Shown: positions 39,973 through 49,204, numbered from the stretch's first letter. The stretch is 64,000 bases of DNA from an uncultured bacterium (GCA_938014885.1 CALLQI010000010.1:62001-126000); one strand, 5' to 3'. Program-made: numbers and translations. Notes: generated from the letters alone by a model not told the origin.

Positions 39973-41856
39973 ATGGAAACAACGCCAACAACGGCAACGC
40001 TTACGATTGAGCCCGCCACGCCCGGCTTTGCGAACCCGCCCCGCAAGCGGCCGGTGGGGTCGGTGCTGGCCGGGCTTGCGCTAAGCACGATTTCGTTCCT
40101 GTTCGGCGGATTTGTCGCGCTGCTGGCGCTGCCTGCCTGCTTGCCCGGGGCGCGGCGCGCGCGGCCCTTTGCCTACGCGCTGGCGGGCGGTGTCGCGCTG
40201 TGCTGGGCGATATCAGCCGCCGGCGGCAACCCGTGGTCGCATTACGTGAAGGCGCGCATCCTGGCGCAGGTTGAGTCAACGCTGGGCGCGCCGCTGGAAT
40301 ACGACAGTTACCGGGCTGATCCGCTGACCGGCCAGATCGAGTTCACCAACCCGCGCGCCGGCATCCCCGAACTTGAGGGCGAAGTCAGCGCCGCCACGCT
40401 GCGCATTGAGGCCGGATACGGCTTTCTGGTGCGGTTTGAGCCCGCGATGCTGACGGCCCGCGGCGTGAAGCTGGGCGTCAACGCAGCCCGTGACCGGCTG
40501 GAAACCTTCCTGTCCAAGGCCAAGCCTTCCAGCACGCCGGTCAGCATTGTGTTGGATGAAGTCACGCTGGACATGCACGGCAGCCCCATGCTGGCGCGCT
40601 TCCATGCCGAGCGCATCTGGGGCAGCGCAGCGGAATCCGGCTGGAAACTCGCCATCCGCATGGACCGCGCGCAAGTCGCGATTCTCGAGCGCGAGCACCG
40701 CTTTGAGCTCGAAGGCGGCCTCACCATCAGCCGCGACCCTGAGGGCCTGCTGGTTGAGTCCAACCTCGCCTTTATTGAAGAAGAGATCGTCAAGGGGATC
40801 GTGCAAGGGCAGTTGCGGCCGCAAACCGGTGATGGCGCGCTGATCTGCACGATTGACCAGCTTGAACTGGGGCCGCTGTGGGGGATGTACCGGCAGGTGG
40901 ACCAGTACGGGGGCTTTGCGGTGGGGGTGCTGACGATCAGCGGCACGTTGAACGACCTGTGGGTTGAGGTGAACCTCGAGATTGAGGACTACACCTACTA
41001 CCACCCATTCGCGATGGGTTTGAAGCCGGAGCAGAAGTTCAACTTGCCGCGCGGCAGCCTCAGCGGGGCGCTGCAGGTCGTGGACGGCGAGTTCTTCAAG
41101 CTGCACGCGATCACGCTGGAAAGCGAGTTCGCGGACCTGAGCACCAACCCGCGCCTTACTGCCAAAGGAGCGGGCACACTCAGCCTCAGCGGCGAAGTCG
41201 GCAACTTCAAGGCGGAACTCGCGGCGCGAGTGCATCAGGCCGCGCTGCGCGAAGACATCACCTGGAGCCCTACGAGTACGACAGGCCTTGAAGACGTCGC
41301 GCCCAACCTGCTGAAGATCGCCGAGCAGTTCAGCGGCCTGAAGCTGGCATTCGCGCTTGAGGTCGTGAAGCTCGACGTGCAATGCGCGCCGATCAGCGGC
41401 GTGGCAAGCGGGCTTCTAAGCGGCACGTTCACAAAACTGCCGGGGCAGGGGCCGGGCGTGCTGCGCGCCAACGGCGAACTGGCCATGCCCGAGGGCAAGT
41501 TCAAGTTTTGTGATGCTGAAGGCGACCTGTCGCTGAAGGTTACGTTCAGCGATAAGGCGCCCACGCCGTACGCGACGCTGAGCGGCGAACTGAAGGCCCG
41601 CGCGGGCTCGGTGGACCTGAACGCGCGCATCGGCGGCATGCTCTCGCACCCGCTGGTGGCATTCCACGGCGTCACGATGTCGCCGGACAAACTGGGCGAG
41701 CACATCTACCGCTATCAGGCCAAACCACTCGATGCGGCCGAACGCACCCGCCGCGACAACGAAGTGGCCCGGCTGTGCGGGCTGCAAGCAGCCACCAGCG
41801 GCAACCCGTTTCTGGCCCAGCGCACGGGCAAGGTAAGCTTCACCTTCAGCCCGTGA
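39973..41856 (+). CDS. AsmA/TamB-like envelope protein
   Basis: The 627-residue protein has two N-terminal membrane helices (about residues 27-52 and 60-80). A long beta-rich periplasmic part follows in the manner of AsmA-like lipid-transport proteins: repeated amphipathic strands with glycine turns (TLDMHGSPMLARFHAE, GVLTISGTLNDLWVEVNLEI, LSLSGEVGNFKAELAARV) and a C-terminal segment like AsmA (LSGELKARAGSVDLNARIGG). It may bridge membranes for lipid movement; that is inferred from the family. ATG 39973 is the first in frame. It is divergent from lon with a shared 31-base gap. A two-armed repeat starts 9 bases after its stop. Confidence 0.7.
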   Translation: METTPTTATLTIEPATPGFANPPRKRPVGSVLAGLALSTISFLFGGFVALLALPACLPGARRARPFAYALAGGVALCWAISAAGGNPWSHYVKARILAQVESTLGAPLEYDSYRADPLTGQIEFTNPRAGIPELEGEVSAATLRIEAGYGFLVRFEPAMLTARGVKLGVNAARDRLETFLSKAKPSSTPVSIVLDEVTLDMHGSPMLARFHAERIWGSAAESGWKLAIRMDRAQVAILEREHRFELEGGLTISRDPEGLLVESNLAFIEEEIVKGIVQGQLRPQTGDGALICTIDQLELGPLWGMYRQVDQYGGFAVGVLTISGTLNDLWVEVNLEIEDYTYYHPFAMGLKPEQKFNLPRGSLSGALQVVDGEFFKLHAITLESEFADLSTNPRLTAKGAGTLSLSGEVGNFKAELAARVHQAALREDITWSPTSTTGLEDVAPNLLKIAEQFSGLKLAFALEVVKLDVQCAPISGVASGLLSGTFTKLPGQGPGVLRANGELAMPEGKFKFCDAEGDLSLKVTFSDKAPTPYATLSGELKARAGSVDLNARIGGMLSHPLVAFHGVTMSPDKLGEHIYRYQAKPLDAAERTRRDNEVARLCGLQAATSGNPFLAQRTGKVSFTFSP

Positions 41857-41864
41857 GTGGGCGC

Positions 41865-41965
41865 AGGGCTCGGGGCCTCGGGCTTAGGGCCTGGGGTCTT
41901 GAGCGAAGGCTGCGCAACCCGAAACCGTCGTTTCCCCAAGCCCGAAGCCCGAAGCCCCGAGCCCC
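41865..41965. repeat. Two-armed GGGCTTAGGGCC repeat after the AsmA-like gene
   Basis: The left arm (41865-41897) reads GGGCTCGGGGCCTCGGGCTT then AGGGCCTGGGG. The right arm (41934-41965) reads CCCCAAGCCCGAAGCCCG then AAGCCCCGAGCCCC, its near complement. A core of about 35 bases separates them. The arms should fold into a stable imperfect hairpin. Confidence 0.85.
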
Positions 41966-42086
41966 ACGTACCCCCTCGCCGATCCGTGGACCCTCACAGC
42001 GCTGTGCAAACCCGCAATAGCATCGTGAATCTTCGCTTCGCGTATACGCATGCGCACGCTATGGTCTGTAGCACGGAGACCAAACT

Positions 42087-43037
42087 ATGCGCACCCTTTT
42101 GTTCACCCTTTCAGTTCTTCTGCTCGGGATTGTGGCTTCAGCCTGCGGTGATGCGGGCGGTGGCGGTTCAGGCGGCAACTTCGCGCCGCCGGCCAACCCC
42201 GGGCCCACCAATCCGGTCAGCTTCCTGACCACCACCCACCCCGTGGCCACTGTGGGGCAGCCCTACACCACCAGTGTGCAGAGCGCCGGCGGCACGGGCC
42301 CCTTCCAGTGGGCGATCATTCTGGGGCAGCTTCCGCCCGGCATTTCGATGAACCCGACGAATACCTCGACGGTCGATTTCATCGGCGCGCCTACCCAGGC
42401 CGGCACCTGGTTCTTCCGCCTGCGGCTGCGTGACGCGCTGGGCTGGGAACTGGTGGCCGACTACCACATCACGGTCACGGGTGCCGGCTACGGTGGCTTT
42501 CCGGCGAGCGGGCTGGTGGTGTTCATCGTCGACCGCAGCATGGAAATGGCTTATACGGACGGCGCGGCCACAACGCGGTTGCAGCGGGTTCAGGCCCGAT
42601 TTGCGCAGCTTGCGGGCAGCCTGACCGCGGGCGTGGACTTCCAAGTGCTGTTTGTGGGTGGCGGCGTCAGCAGCTTGTTTGCGGGTGGCGTGCCCGGCGA
42701 CAGCACGAACGTGAACTTCGCGATCAGCCAGGTCGGCGCGCAGACGGCCGCCGGTGAGTGCGCCATGTACAGCGGCTTGCAGGAAGCGATCCAATCCTAC
42801 GGCTCGCCGGTGCGGGTGGTGTATCTGGGCGGCGCGCGCGGCGGCTTTGACAACGGCGCACCCGGCCAGACCGCCGACCCCGATGACATTCTAAGCGCGG
42901 TGCCGGGCTGGCTGGCTGCCTCTGCGCCGAACTGCGAAATCGAGTGCTGGCAGTTCAGCATCAACAACGAGGTCAGCTTCCTGTTCCAGGACCTGGCCTT
43001 CATGACCAATGCGGGCTTCTTCTATCACCCAAGCTAA
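42087..43037 (+). CDS. Lipoprotein with putative Ig and VWA-like domains
   Basis: The 316-residue protein has a lipoprotein signal (LLLGIVASAC) and a glycine-rich spacer (GDAGGGGSGG). A putative Ig domain of the He_PIG type follows (about residues 50-130, GQPYTTSVQSAGGTGPFQW, PPGISMNPTN, APTQAGTWFFRLRLRD). A VWA-like fold comes next, from LVVFIVDRSMEMAYTD to the end; its MIDAS is altered (DRSME instead of DxSxS). It likely sits in the outer membrane or periplasm and binds another protein. A strong terminator follows. I see no operon partner. Confidence 0.78.
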   Translation: MRTLLFTLSVLLLGIVASACGDAGGGGSGGNFAPPANPGPTNPVSFLTTTHPVATVGQPYTTSVQSAGGTGPFQWAIILGQLPPGISMNPTNTSTVDFIGAPTQAGTWFFRLRLRDALGWELVADYHITVTGAGYGGFPASGLVVFIVDRSMEMAYTDGAATTRLQRVQARFAQLAGSLTAGVDFQVLFVGGGVSSLFAGGVPGDSTNVNFAISQVGAQTAAGECAMYSGLQEAIQSYGSPVRVVYLGGARGGFDNGAPGQTADPDDILSAVPGWLAASAPNCEIECWQFSINNEVSFLFQDLAFMTNAGFFYHPS

Positions 43038-43070
43038 GTGAGGCCGCTGTTTCACACGGGGGCGAACTAT

Positions 43071-43097
43071 GCGGGGCGACCGGTGCGGTCGCCCCGC
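43071..43097 (+). terminator. Terminator of the 42087 lipoprotein gene
   Basis: A perfect 12-bp stem, GCGGGGCGACCG with CGGTCGCCCCGC, has the loop GTG and is followed by TTGCG. It lies 33 bases past the stop codon. Confidence 0.85.
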
Positions 43098-43161
43098 TTG
43101 CGTGTGGCTGCAACGAAACGGGCCTTGCAATCCGTTAGGGTGCTGGTAGCAGAACGGCCGC

Positions 43162-43246
43162 ACTTCGTGCGTGGTGTTTCGTGTCTCGTGCTTGGGCAAG
43201 GCGAAGCGCGGGGCACGAAGCACGAAACACGATCCACGAGACCCGG
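43162..43246. repeat. Two-armed TTCGTG/CACGAA word repeat upstream of glyS
   Basis: The left arm has CTTCGTGCGTGGTGTTTCGTG and GTCTCGTGCTTGGG; a short core follows. The right arm has GGGGCACGAAGCACGAAAC and ACGATCCACGAGACCCGG. Its last bases form the GGAG site of glyS, so a folded element could hide the ribosome-binding site. It is the same family as 249-393. Confidence 0.85.
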
Positions 43247-43255
43247 AGTTCATCC

Positions 43256-44959
43256 ATGCCCGCACGCAGCATTGAGCAGATCCGCAACCTGTGCAAACGC
43301 CGTGGATTCATCTTCCCGGGCAGCGCCGCCTACGGCGGGTTGGGAAGCTTCTGGGACTACGGCCCACTGGGCGTGGAAATGCTGCACCACATCAAGAGGG
43401 CCTGGTGGCGCAGCACAGTCTACGAACGCAACGACATGGAAGGCCTCGACGGAGCGATCATCACCAGCCGCAAAGTCTGGCAACACAGCGGACATGAAGC
43501 GACGTTCAGCGACCCGCTGGTGGACTGCAAGAAGTGCCGGGCGCGGCACCGTGCCGACCACCTGACCAGCAATGTTTGCCCCAAGTGCGGATCCGCAGAC
43601 CTGACGCCTCCTCGCAGCTTCAACCTCATGTTCCAGTCCCACGTCGGTCCTGTGACTGCTGAGGCCGGAACCGCGGAAGAACTCGCTTCGCGGGTCTATC
43701 TGCGCCCGGAAACCGCGCAGACCATCTTCATGAACTTCAAGCATGTGCAGACTTCGCTTCGTCGCAAGGTTCCGTTTGGGGTTGCCCAGATTGGGAAGGC
43801 TTTCCGTAACGAGATCACGCCCGGCAACTTCATCTTCCGTACGCGTGAGTTTGAGCAGATGGAGATTGAGTTCTTCATCAAGCCACCGCAGTTCGTGAAG
43901 GAGGGCGAGAAGACCGACGAACAGTGGCACGAGGAATGGATCAGCCAGCGCTACAACTGGTGGCTCGGGCTTGGCGTTGACGCGTCAAGGCTTCGCAAGC
44001 GCGCCCAGGACAAGGCCGAACTCGCGCATTACGCGAAGGCCACCACGGACCTTGAATACCTGTTCCCGGATTTCGGCTGGGGCGAAGTCGAAGGCGTGGC
44101 GAACCGTACTGACTTTGACTTGTCGGCCCACAGCCGCGACGTGCCCGACGCCGATCTCGCGCGCCTGAAACTCGAGAAAAACGCCGACAGCACCGAAACC
44201 TTCGACTACTTCGACCCCGAAGCCAAGGCCCGCTACATCCCCTGGGTGATCGAGCCCAGCGCCGGCGTTACCCGCGCGATGCTCGCCTTCCTGTGCGAGG
44301 CCTACCACGAAGAACTAGTCAAGGAACCCGAAGCCGCCGAAATCGAGGCCATCAAGACCGAAATCCCGGCCGTCATCAAGAACGCCCAAAAGAAAGCCAA
44401 AGAAGCCCGCAAAGACAAACCAGAGCCCGCTGCGTCAGCGGCGGGACCCGCCAAGTTTGACCCCGAAGCCATCGAGGCTTTCTGCACCGCGCTGGATGAA
44501 ATGGCCGCACGTCTGCCGGCCAGCCTTCTGGAAATCGACAACCTGCTGGAAGAGCACCCCGGGGCCGCAAACCTTGAGCCTGTGAAAAAGCTCAAGCCCA
44601 AAGTGAACAAGATGGCCGAAGACTGCGTGCGCGTGGTGTTGCGGCTGCATCCGACGCTGGCGCCGGTGAAGGTCGCGATCTTCCCGCTGAAGAAGAACGC
44701 GCCGGAAATCGTGGACATCGCGCACCGCGTCACTAAGCAGCTTTCACCGTTCATGCGCGTGCAGTACGACGACAGCGCCGGTATCGGCCGCCTGTACCGA
44801 CGTCAGGACGAAATCGGCACGCCGTTTTGCATCACCGTGGACTTTGAAACGCTCGAGAACAACACCGTCACCCTGCGCGAACGCGACACCATGCAGCAGA
44901 CACGGGTCAAGATCGACGAGCTCAAGCACCTGCTGATGCAGCGGCTGCACCTCGCGTAA
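43256..44959 (+). CDS. glyS: Glycyl-tRNA synthetase, homodimeric type
   Basis: The 567-residue class II enzyme charges tRNA-Gly. It is the eukaryote/archaea-like homodimeric form: FIFPGSAAYGGLGSFWDYGP near the start, a zinc-type cluster Cys91-Cys94-Cys108-Cys111, motif 2 region VAQIGKAFRNEITPGNFIFR, and the C-terminal anticodon domain (VKVAIFPLKKNAPEI). A charged Lys/Glu/Ala insertion of about 120 residues lies near residues 350-470. ATG 43256 has GGAG seven bases upstream. The bacterial alpha2beta2 enzyme is not needed. The upstream repeat may affect translation. A bidirectional terminator lies about 115 bases beyond the stop. Confidence 0.95.
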   Translation: MPARSIEQIRNLCKRRGFIFPGSAAYGGLGSFWDYGPLGVEMLHHIKRAWWRSTVYERNDMEGLDGAIITSRKVWQHSGHEATFSDPLVDCKKCRARHRADHLTSNVCPKCGSADLTPPRSFNLMFQSHVGPVTAEAGTAEELASRVYLRPETAQTIFMNFKHVQTSLRRKVPFGVAQIGKAFRNEITPGNFIFRTREFEQMEIEFFIKPPQFVKEGEKTDEQWHEEWISQRYNWWLGLGVDASRLRKRAQDKAELAHYAKATTDLEYLFPDFGWGEVEGVANRTDFDLSAHSRDVPDADLARLKLEKNADSTETFDYFDPEAKARYIPWVIEPSAGVTRAMLAFLCEAYHEELVKEPEAAEIEAIKTEIPAVIKNAQKKAKEARKDKPEPAASAAGPAKFDPEAIEAFCTALDEMAARLPASLLEIDNLLEEHPGAANLEPVKKLKPKVNKMAEDCVRVVLRLHPTLAPVKVAIFPLKKNAPEIVDIAHRVTKQLSPFMRVQYDDSAGIGRLYRRQDEIGTPFCITVDFETLENNTVTLRERDTMQQTRVKIDELKHLLMQRLHLA

Positions 44960-45073
44960 GCAGCCGGCCCATACAGGCAGTTGGATGGGTACGAGCTTCA
45001 GAATGCGGGCTGGGGTTCACCGTAAACCTTCTCGCTGATTCTGGTGGTCATGCAATGACAGGCCTCAACAAGA

Positions 45074-45101
45074 AAACCGGGCGCCTTAGGGCGCCCGGTT
45101 T
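45074..45101. terminator. Bidirectional terminator between glyS and the HEAT-repeat gene
   Basis: AAACCGGGCGCC (45074-45085) and GGCGCCCGGTTT (45090-45101) form a perfect 12-bp stem with the loop TTAG, with A- and T-rich ends on both strands. Confidence 0.92.
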
Positions 45102-45132
45102 GTCTTGCGTATGCGGCTTTGGCTTCGTCGGC

Positions 45133-47766
45133 CTAGCCTTCGTCGCCGGCCTTGGCCGTGCGGCGGTCCGGCGGCGGCGCGTGGCGGTTCACGGCCTGCT
45201 GCTTCTGGACTTCCAGACGCTGGCGGGCCTTGGTCGGCGCGCGGCCGAGGGCTTCACCGGCGGCGTTGCGCGCGGCCTCAACTTCGAGCACGAGTGCGTC
45301 CAGGTCACGGCCTTCTTCCTTGGCCGACTCCAGGTTGAACTCGGTGCGCAGGGCGGTCATCAGGGCCTTGAAGCCGTCTTCGTCCCAGGCACCCTTGTGG
45401 AAGGCATAGGCCGCACCCAGCGCGCGGGCGGCGGCGGCCTTCACGAACGGACGGTCCACGCCTTCTTCTTCGCTGGATACGGTGTCGAGTAGGTTCGGGA
45501 TAATCTCCTGGCGAACCCAAGCCGCGCCAACCTTGCTGCTATTGGCAACCAGCACTTCAATGGCGTGGCAGATGGCAGCGCGGGCCTCCGGCGTGCGGCC
45601 TTCGAGGCGCAGGCCGCCGGACAGGGCCTTCAGCAGTACATCGACGCGGTACTTCGTGGTACCCGGGTCAAGCATGGCCAGCGCGTCGGCCATGCGCACC
45701 ACCGAGGCGTTGGTCAGGTTCTTGGCGTCCATTTCGCGCGAGTTCCATTCCGATTGCAGCTGCTCGCCCAATGTGGTGGATGTGAATTCGGTGCTGCTGC
45801 TCTTGGGCGTGTATTCCAGCCACAGGTTGTCGCCGACACCCAGTTCCGACAGCTCATCCTTGCGGCTGGTCATTTCCGAGGCCGGGGTGGCCACGAACAC
45901 CGGGGTGGCCTGCGTGCGCACGTCGCGCGCCAGCAGGTGGAACAGCACTTCCTTGCGTTCGGTGCGGGTACCGCCGCCGCTGCCGGCCGGCGGCTCAAAC
46001 ACGAACACCGGCGCAACCGCCAGTGAGCCTTCGATGATGATGGCGTCCCATGGCGGGCCCTGCACGGCAAGGTCCGCGCCTTCTTCCAGGGTGCGTGCCA
46101 GTGTTACGCTGTGCCCGATGTCCCGGACAGCAGTCACGTAGCCTCCGCCGATGGCCGGGTCCTCTGCGATCACCAGAATCGAGCGCGCCTGGGTTTCCTT
46201 CAGGTTGGCGGCGACCAACTTTTCGACTTCCGAGTTCTTGCCGAAGTCCTTGGTCGCACCCAGCTTTACCAGCGTGCGTGCGGCCGCGTAGCGAACCATC
46301 TTGTCTTCCGCGGCGGTCAGGGCTCGCATCAGCGGTGCCGAAGCGTTGGTACCGATGGCGGCATAGTCTTCAAGGTCGGCGATCGCGTCGCAGATGGCGA
46401 CGCTGACGGCCGGGTAGCCGTCGGTCAGCGAACGCTCAAGCGCGGTGTACAGCACCGCCGAGTTGGTGGCGGAACCAAGGCCGTAGCCGTGGATGTTCGG
46501 CACGAAGCCGCGTTCACCCAGCAGCGATTCAATGAAGGCGCGTTCGGCGCTGTCACTCTTGAAGAAGCGGCCGCGGCCTTCGGTGTACATGTGCATGTGG
46601 ATGCAGGCCAGCAGGGCTTCAGAGTCGCGCACGAAGGCATTGGTGTCTTCGGAGCCCTTGGCGGCGCTGATGCCCAGTTCAAAGGCCTGCAGCGCGGACT
46701 CTTCAGCCAGGATGTCGGCGTAGGCCCACAGCGGCACTTCCTGGCTCAGCAGCGCGCCGCCGGTGCCGTCTTCGCCCGCGACCCACTTCCAGACGGTGTA
46801 CGAGCGCATGTAGCCGTACTCGTTGTTGTAGTCCCACATCGCCACGGGCAGGTGCCCCTGGTAGGTCGTGCCCACAACGGACAGGCGCTTGCCGTAGTAG
46901 CGGCCGGCGGCGTTGTTGCGGTAGTAGCCTTCGGCCTGCAGGAAGAACAGGTCCTTGGGGTCGTTGATTTTCTTGTCCTGTTCAGGCAGGTCGCGGCGAA
47001 TCCACTCAATGGCCTTGGCGCAGGCCTGGCGCACCTGCTGGTCTTCGCCCTGCATGCTGAAGTGCTTGACCAGCACCGGCAGCGCGCGCGGGTCGCCGAT
47101 GTCGCCCAAAGCCTCCGCGGCGACCTGGCGGTCGTACACTTCCGAGCTGTAGAACAGCTGGATGATGGCGTTGACGGCCTGGTGGCCGAGCGTTGCCAGC
47201 AGCACGCGCGAGTCATAGCGCGCGTCAATGGCTTCCTGGTGCAGGTAGTTGGCCTGGATGTGCGGCACGGCGTAATCGCCGTAGCTGTCGCGGATGCTTT
47301 GGGCGCGCAGCGACTTCACGGTGATGTCTTTTTCACCGTAGTACTTGTCGATGTTTTCGCGCATTTCCTCAGGGTTGCCGTTGTCGCGGCCGATGTAGGC
47401 GCTTTTCTGGCGACCGGCGAGTATCCACTTGCCGAAGCGCGAGTAGCGCCCCGAAAGCGTGGCATCGCTGAAGTTGTTGTTGATGAAGTCGAGCGCAAGC
47501 GTCTGCCCGATTTCGTCACGGATCTGGCGGTCCGTGTCTTCATCGCGGTTGGCGGACAATGCTCTGTCAAAGAACTTGATCGCCTCTTCCCAGTTGCCCT
47601 TGCGGTATTCGCGAAGGCCCGACTTGATGTGCCCAAGCGGCGAAGTGTCCTGCGCGTAAGCCGGCGCGGGCTCAAAGGTCGTGGTTGAACCAAGCACCAG
47701 CAGCACCGAAAACGCCAGTACCGCCGACGCGACAACGAACACCCCACGCCAAATGCGTAGACGCAT
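45133..47766 (-). CDS. Exported HEAT/TPR-repeat protein, unknown function
   Basis: The 877-residue protein has a signal peptide or anchor (residues 1-38). A TPR-like unit follows (LREYRKGNWEEAIKFFDRAL), then HEAT-type repeats (DRQVAAEALGDIGDPRALPV, ADLEDYAAIGTNASAPLMR). A region of about 180 residues resembles a response-regulator receiver fold (SILVIAEDPAIGGGYVTAVR, with WDAIIIEGSL) but probably lacks its phosphorylation site. More helical repeats and a basic C-terminus follow. AAGGAG precedes ATG 47766 and a good promoter is present. It may be a scaffold in the periplasm. No family name is assigned. Confidence 0.8.
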   Translation of the reverse strand: MRLRIWRGVFVVASAVLAFSVLLVLGSTTTFEPAPAYAQDTSPLGHIKSGLREYRKGNWEEAIKFFDRALSANRDEDTDRQIRDEIGQTLALDFINNNFSDATLSGRYSRFGKWILAGRQKSAYIGRDNGNPEEMRENIDKYYGEKDITVKSLRAQSIRDSYGDYAVPHIQANYLHQEAIDARYDSRVLLATLGHQAVNAIIQLFYSSEVYDRQVAAEALGDIGDPRALPVLVKHFSMQGEDQQVRQACAKAIEWIRRDLPEQDKKINDPKDLFFLQAEGYYRNNAAGRYYGKRLSVVGTTYQGHLPVAMWDYNNEYGYMRSYTVWKWVAGEDGTGGALLSQEVPLWAYADILAEESALQAFELGISAAKGSEDTNAFVRDSEALLACIHMHMYTEGRGRFFKSDSAERAFIESLLGERGFVPNIHGYGLGSATNSAVLYTALERSLTDGYPAVSVAICDAIADLEDYAAIGTNASAPLMRALTAAEDKMVRYAAARTLVKLGATKDFGKNSEVEKLVAANLKETQARSILVIAEDPAIGGGYVTAVRDIGHSVTLARTLEEGADLAVQGPPWDAIIIEGSLAVAPVFVFEPPAGSGGGTRTERKEVLFHLLARDVRTQATPVFVATPASEMTSRKDELSELGVGDNLWLEYTPKSSSTEFTSTTLGEQLQSEWNSREMDAKNLTNASVVRMADALAMLDPGTTKYRVDVLLKALSGGLRLEGRTPEARAAICHAIEVLVANSSKVGAAWVRQEIIPNLLDTVSSEEEGVDRPFVKAAAARALGAAYAFHKGAWDEDGFKALMTALRTEFNLESAKEEGRDLDALVLEVEAARNAAGEALGRAPTKARQRLEVQKQQAVNRHAPPPDRRTAKAGDEG

Positions 47767-47801
47767 TGCAAACTCCTTCAGAGGGGGGAGGTAACAGGGT
47801 C

Positions 47802-47829
47802 AATCTAGCCCTGCCCCAATGGGTGTCAA
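47802..47829 (-). promoter_or_regulatory. Strong sigma-70 promoter of the HEAT-repeat gene
   Basis: On the minus strand TTGACA (47824-47829) is 16 bases from TAGATT (47802-47807). The predicted leader is about 30 bases. Confidence 0.8.
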
Positions 47830-47895
47830 GCTTTGCGCCAGTCCCGAATCCAGCGGTGACAGCCCTGTGACGTGGCAGGCCGGCGAACTACAGTC

Positions 47896-47975
47896 GAATG
47901 TCGACAGTTCATGGTCGACAGTAAACCGCAACTACCTCTTATCTGCTGTAACCATTGACTGAGAACCGCTGACAG
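47896..47975. repeat. Degenerate GTCGACAGTTCATGG repeat
   Basis: The left part has GTCGACAGTTCATGG and GTCGACAGTAAACCG. The right part has CTGCTGTAACCATTGACTG and GAACCGCTGACAG, which roughly complements it. It is more eroded than other members. The rest of the gap to the pheS stop has only a small hairpin, CCCGC/GCGGG, at 47995-48009. Confidence 0.5.
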
Positions 47976-48013
47976 TCAGCCAGGCTCTGCTGGTCCCGCG
48001 ATCGGCGGGCACG

Positions 48014-49042
48014 CTAGAACTGACGCAGGAAGCGCAGGTCGTTGGCGACGAAGTGGCGGATGTCGCCAATCCCGTGCTTCAGCATCGCAATGCGCTCGAC
48101 ACCCATTCCAAACGCGAAGCCCGTGTACTTTTCAGGGTCATAGCCCACGGCGCGCAGCACGTTCGGGTCCACCATCCCGCAGCCAAGAATCTCGAGCCAG
48201 GGCTTCTTCAAGTGCTTGAACATCTCGCAATTGATGTCCACCTCGGCACTCACTTCCGTGAACGGGAAGTAGTGCGGCCGCAGGCGCATCTTGGTATCCG
48301 CGCCGAAGTATTCGCGCACGAACAGTTCCAGCACGCTGCGCAGATCGCCGAAGTGCAGGTCTTCGGCCACCGCCAAACCTTCAATCTGGTGGAACATGAA
48401 GTGGTGCGTCGCGTCCACGGTGTCGGGCCGGTACACGCGGCCGGGCGCAATCACCCGCAGCGGCGGCTTGTGCTTTTCCATGGTGCGGATCTGGATCGTG
48501 CTGGTCTGGCTGCGCAGCAGCAGCGGCACGGGCTTGGCAGGCCAATCGGGGCCCGCGAGTTGCAGATAGAAGTTGTCTTCCTGTCCGCGCGCGGGGTGGC
48601 CGGCCGGGATGTTCAGCGCGTCGAAGTTGTGGAACTCGTCTTCGACCTCAGGGCCTTCGACTTGCGCGAAGCCAAGCCGGTTGAAGATCGAGACAATTTC
48701 GTCAATCGTTTGCGTAATCAGGTGCGCGTGGCCGACTTCGCGCAGGTCGCCGGGCTTGGTGATGTCGATGCCGGGGCCCGCGGGTTTGGCGTCACCGACG
48801 CGCGCCTTGGCGGCCTCATAAGCTTCGGTGAGCTGTTTGTTGAGCAGGTTGGCGGCCTTGCCGAACTCAGCCTTTTGGTCCTTGGGGACATCCTTCATCG
48901 CACCAAGGATTTTCTTGACGATGCCCGAGCCACCAAGGAACTCACGTCGCGCATCTTCCAAAGCGGCCGCATCGGCAGCAGCCGCAAAGGCAGCCATGCC
49001 GGTTGAGAGTGTGCTCGAAATGTCGTTCAGCGAGTACGCCAT
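48014..49042 (-). CDS. pheS: Phenylalanyl-tRNA synthetase alpha subunit
   Basis: The 342-residue alpha subunit carries the class II catalytic core: GPEVEDEFHNFDALNIPAGH, LLLRSQTSTIQIRTM (motif 2 region), the TDVDATHH-like PDTVDATHHFMFHQIEG, and motif 3 GFAFGMGVERIAML. The N-terminal coiled coil (residues 1-80) is normal. It needs the beta subunit PheT. In most bacteria pheT follows directly, but downstream here is an unrelated HEAT-repeat gene, so pheT must be elsewhere. A 50-residue lipoprotein gene ends nine bases upstream and probably shares its transcript. Confidence 0.96.
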   Translation of the reverse strand: MAYSLNDISSTLSTGMAAFAAAADAAALEDARREFLGGSGIVKKILGAMKDVPKDQKAEFGKAANLLNKQLTEAYEAAKARVGDAKPAGPGIDITKPGDLREVGHAHLITQTIDEIVSIFNRLGFAQVEGPEVEDEFHNFDALNIPAGHPARGQEDNFYLQLAGPDWPAKPVPLLLRSQTSTIQIRTMEKHKPPLRVIAPGRVYRPDTVDATHHFMFHQIEGLAVAEDLHFGDLRSVLELFVREYFGADTKMRLRPHYFPFTEVSAEVDINCEMFKHLKKPWLEILGCGMVDPNVLRAVGYDPEKYTGFAFGMGVERIAMLKHGIGDIRHFVANDLRFLRQF

Positions 49043-49051
49043 GGCGCGCGA

Positions 49052-49204
49052 CTATAGGCAGCAACGGGTGGCAGGGAAGACGTGTGAAGCATGGGAACTG
49101 TTTGCCGGGGGCTCGGCAGTCCGGCCACTTGAGCAGGCCACCACGCAAACCAGCAGCACGGCAGCTACTGCCACCAGTCTCGAAGCAGGGAGTTGAATGG
49201 ACAT
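49052..49204 (-). CDS. Small lipoprotein, 50 residues
   Basis: This short gene encodes a hydrophobic signal with lipobox (LVAVAAVLLVCVVAC), followed by a 23-residue hydrophilic tail ending in CCL. AGGAG lies seven bases before ATG 49204, which selects this start over an earlier in-frame one at 49234. The mature protein would be a tiny lipid-anchored peptide, like entericidin-type or other small lipoproteins. Its stop is nine bases from pheS, so the two are probably co-transcribed. The coding call rests on the SD and the lipobox. Confidence 0.65.
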   Translation of the reverse strand: MSIQLPASRLVAVAAVLLVCVVACSSGRTAEPPANSSHASHVFPATRCCL

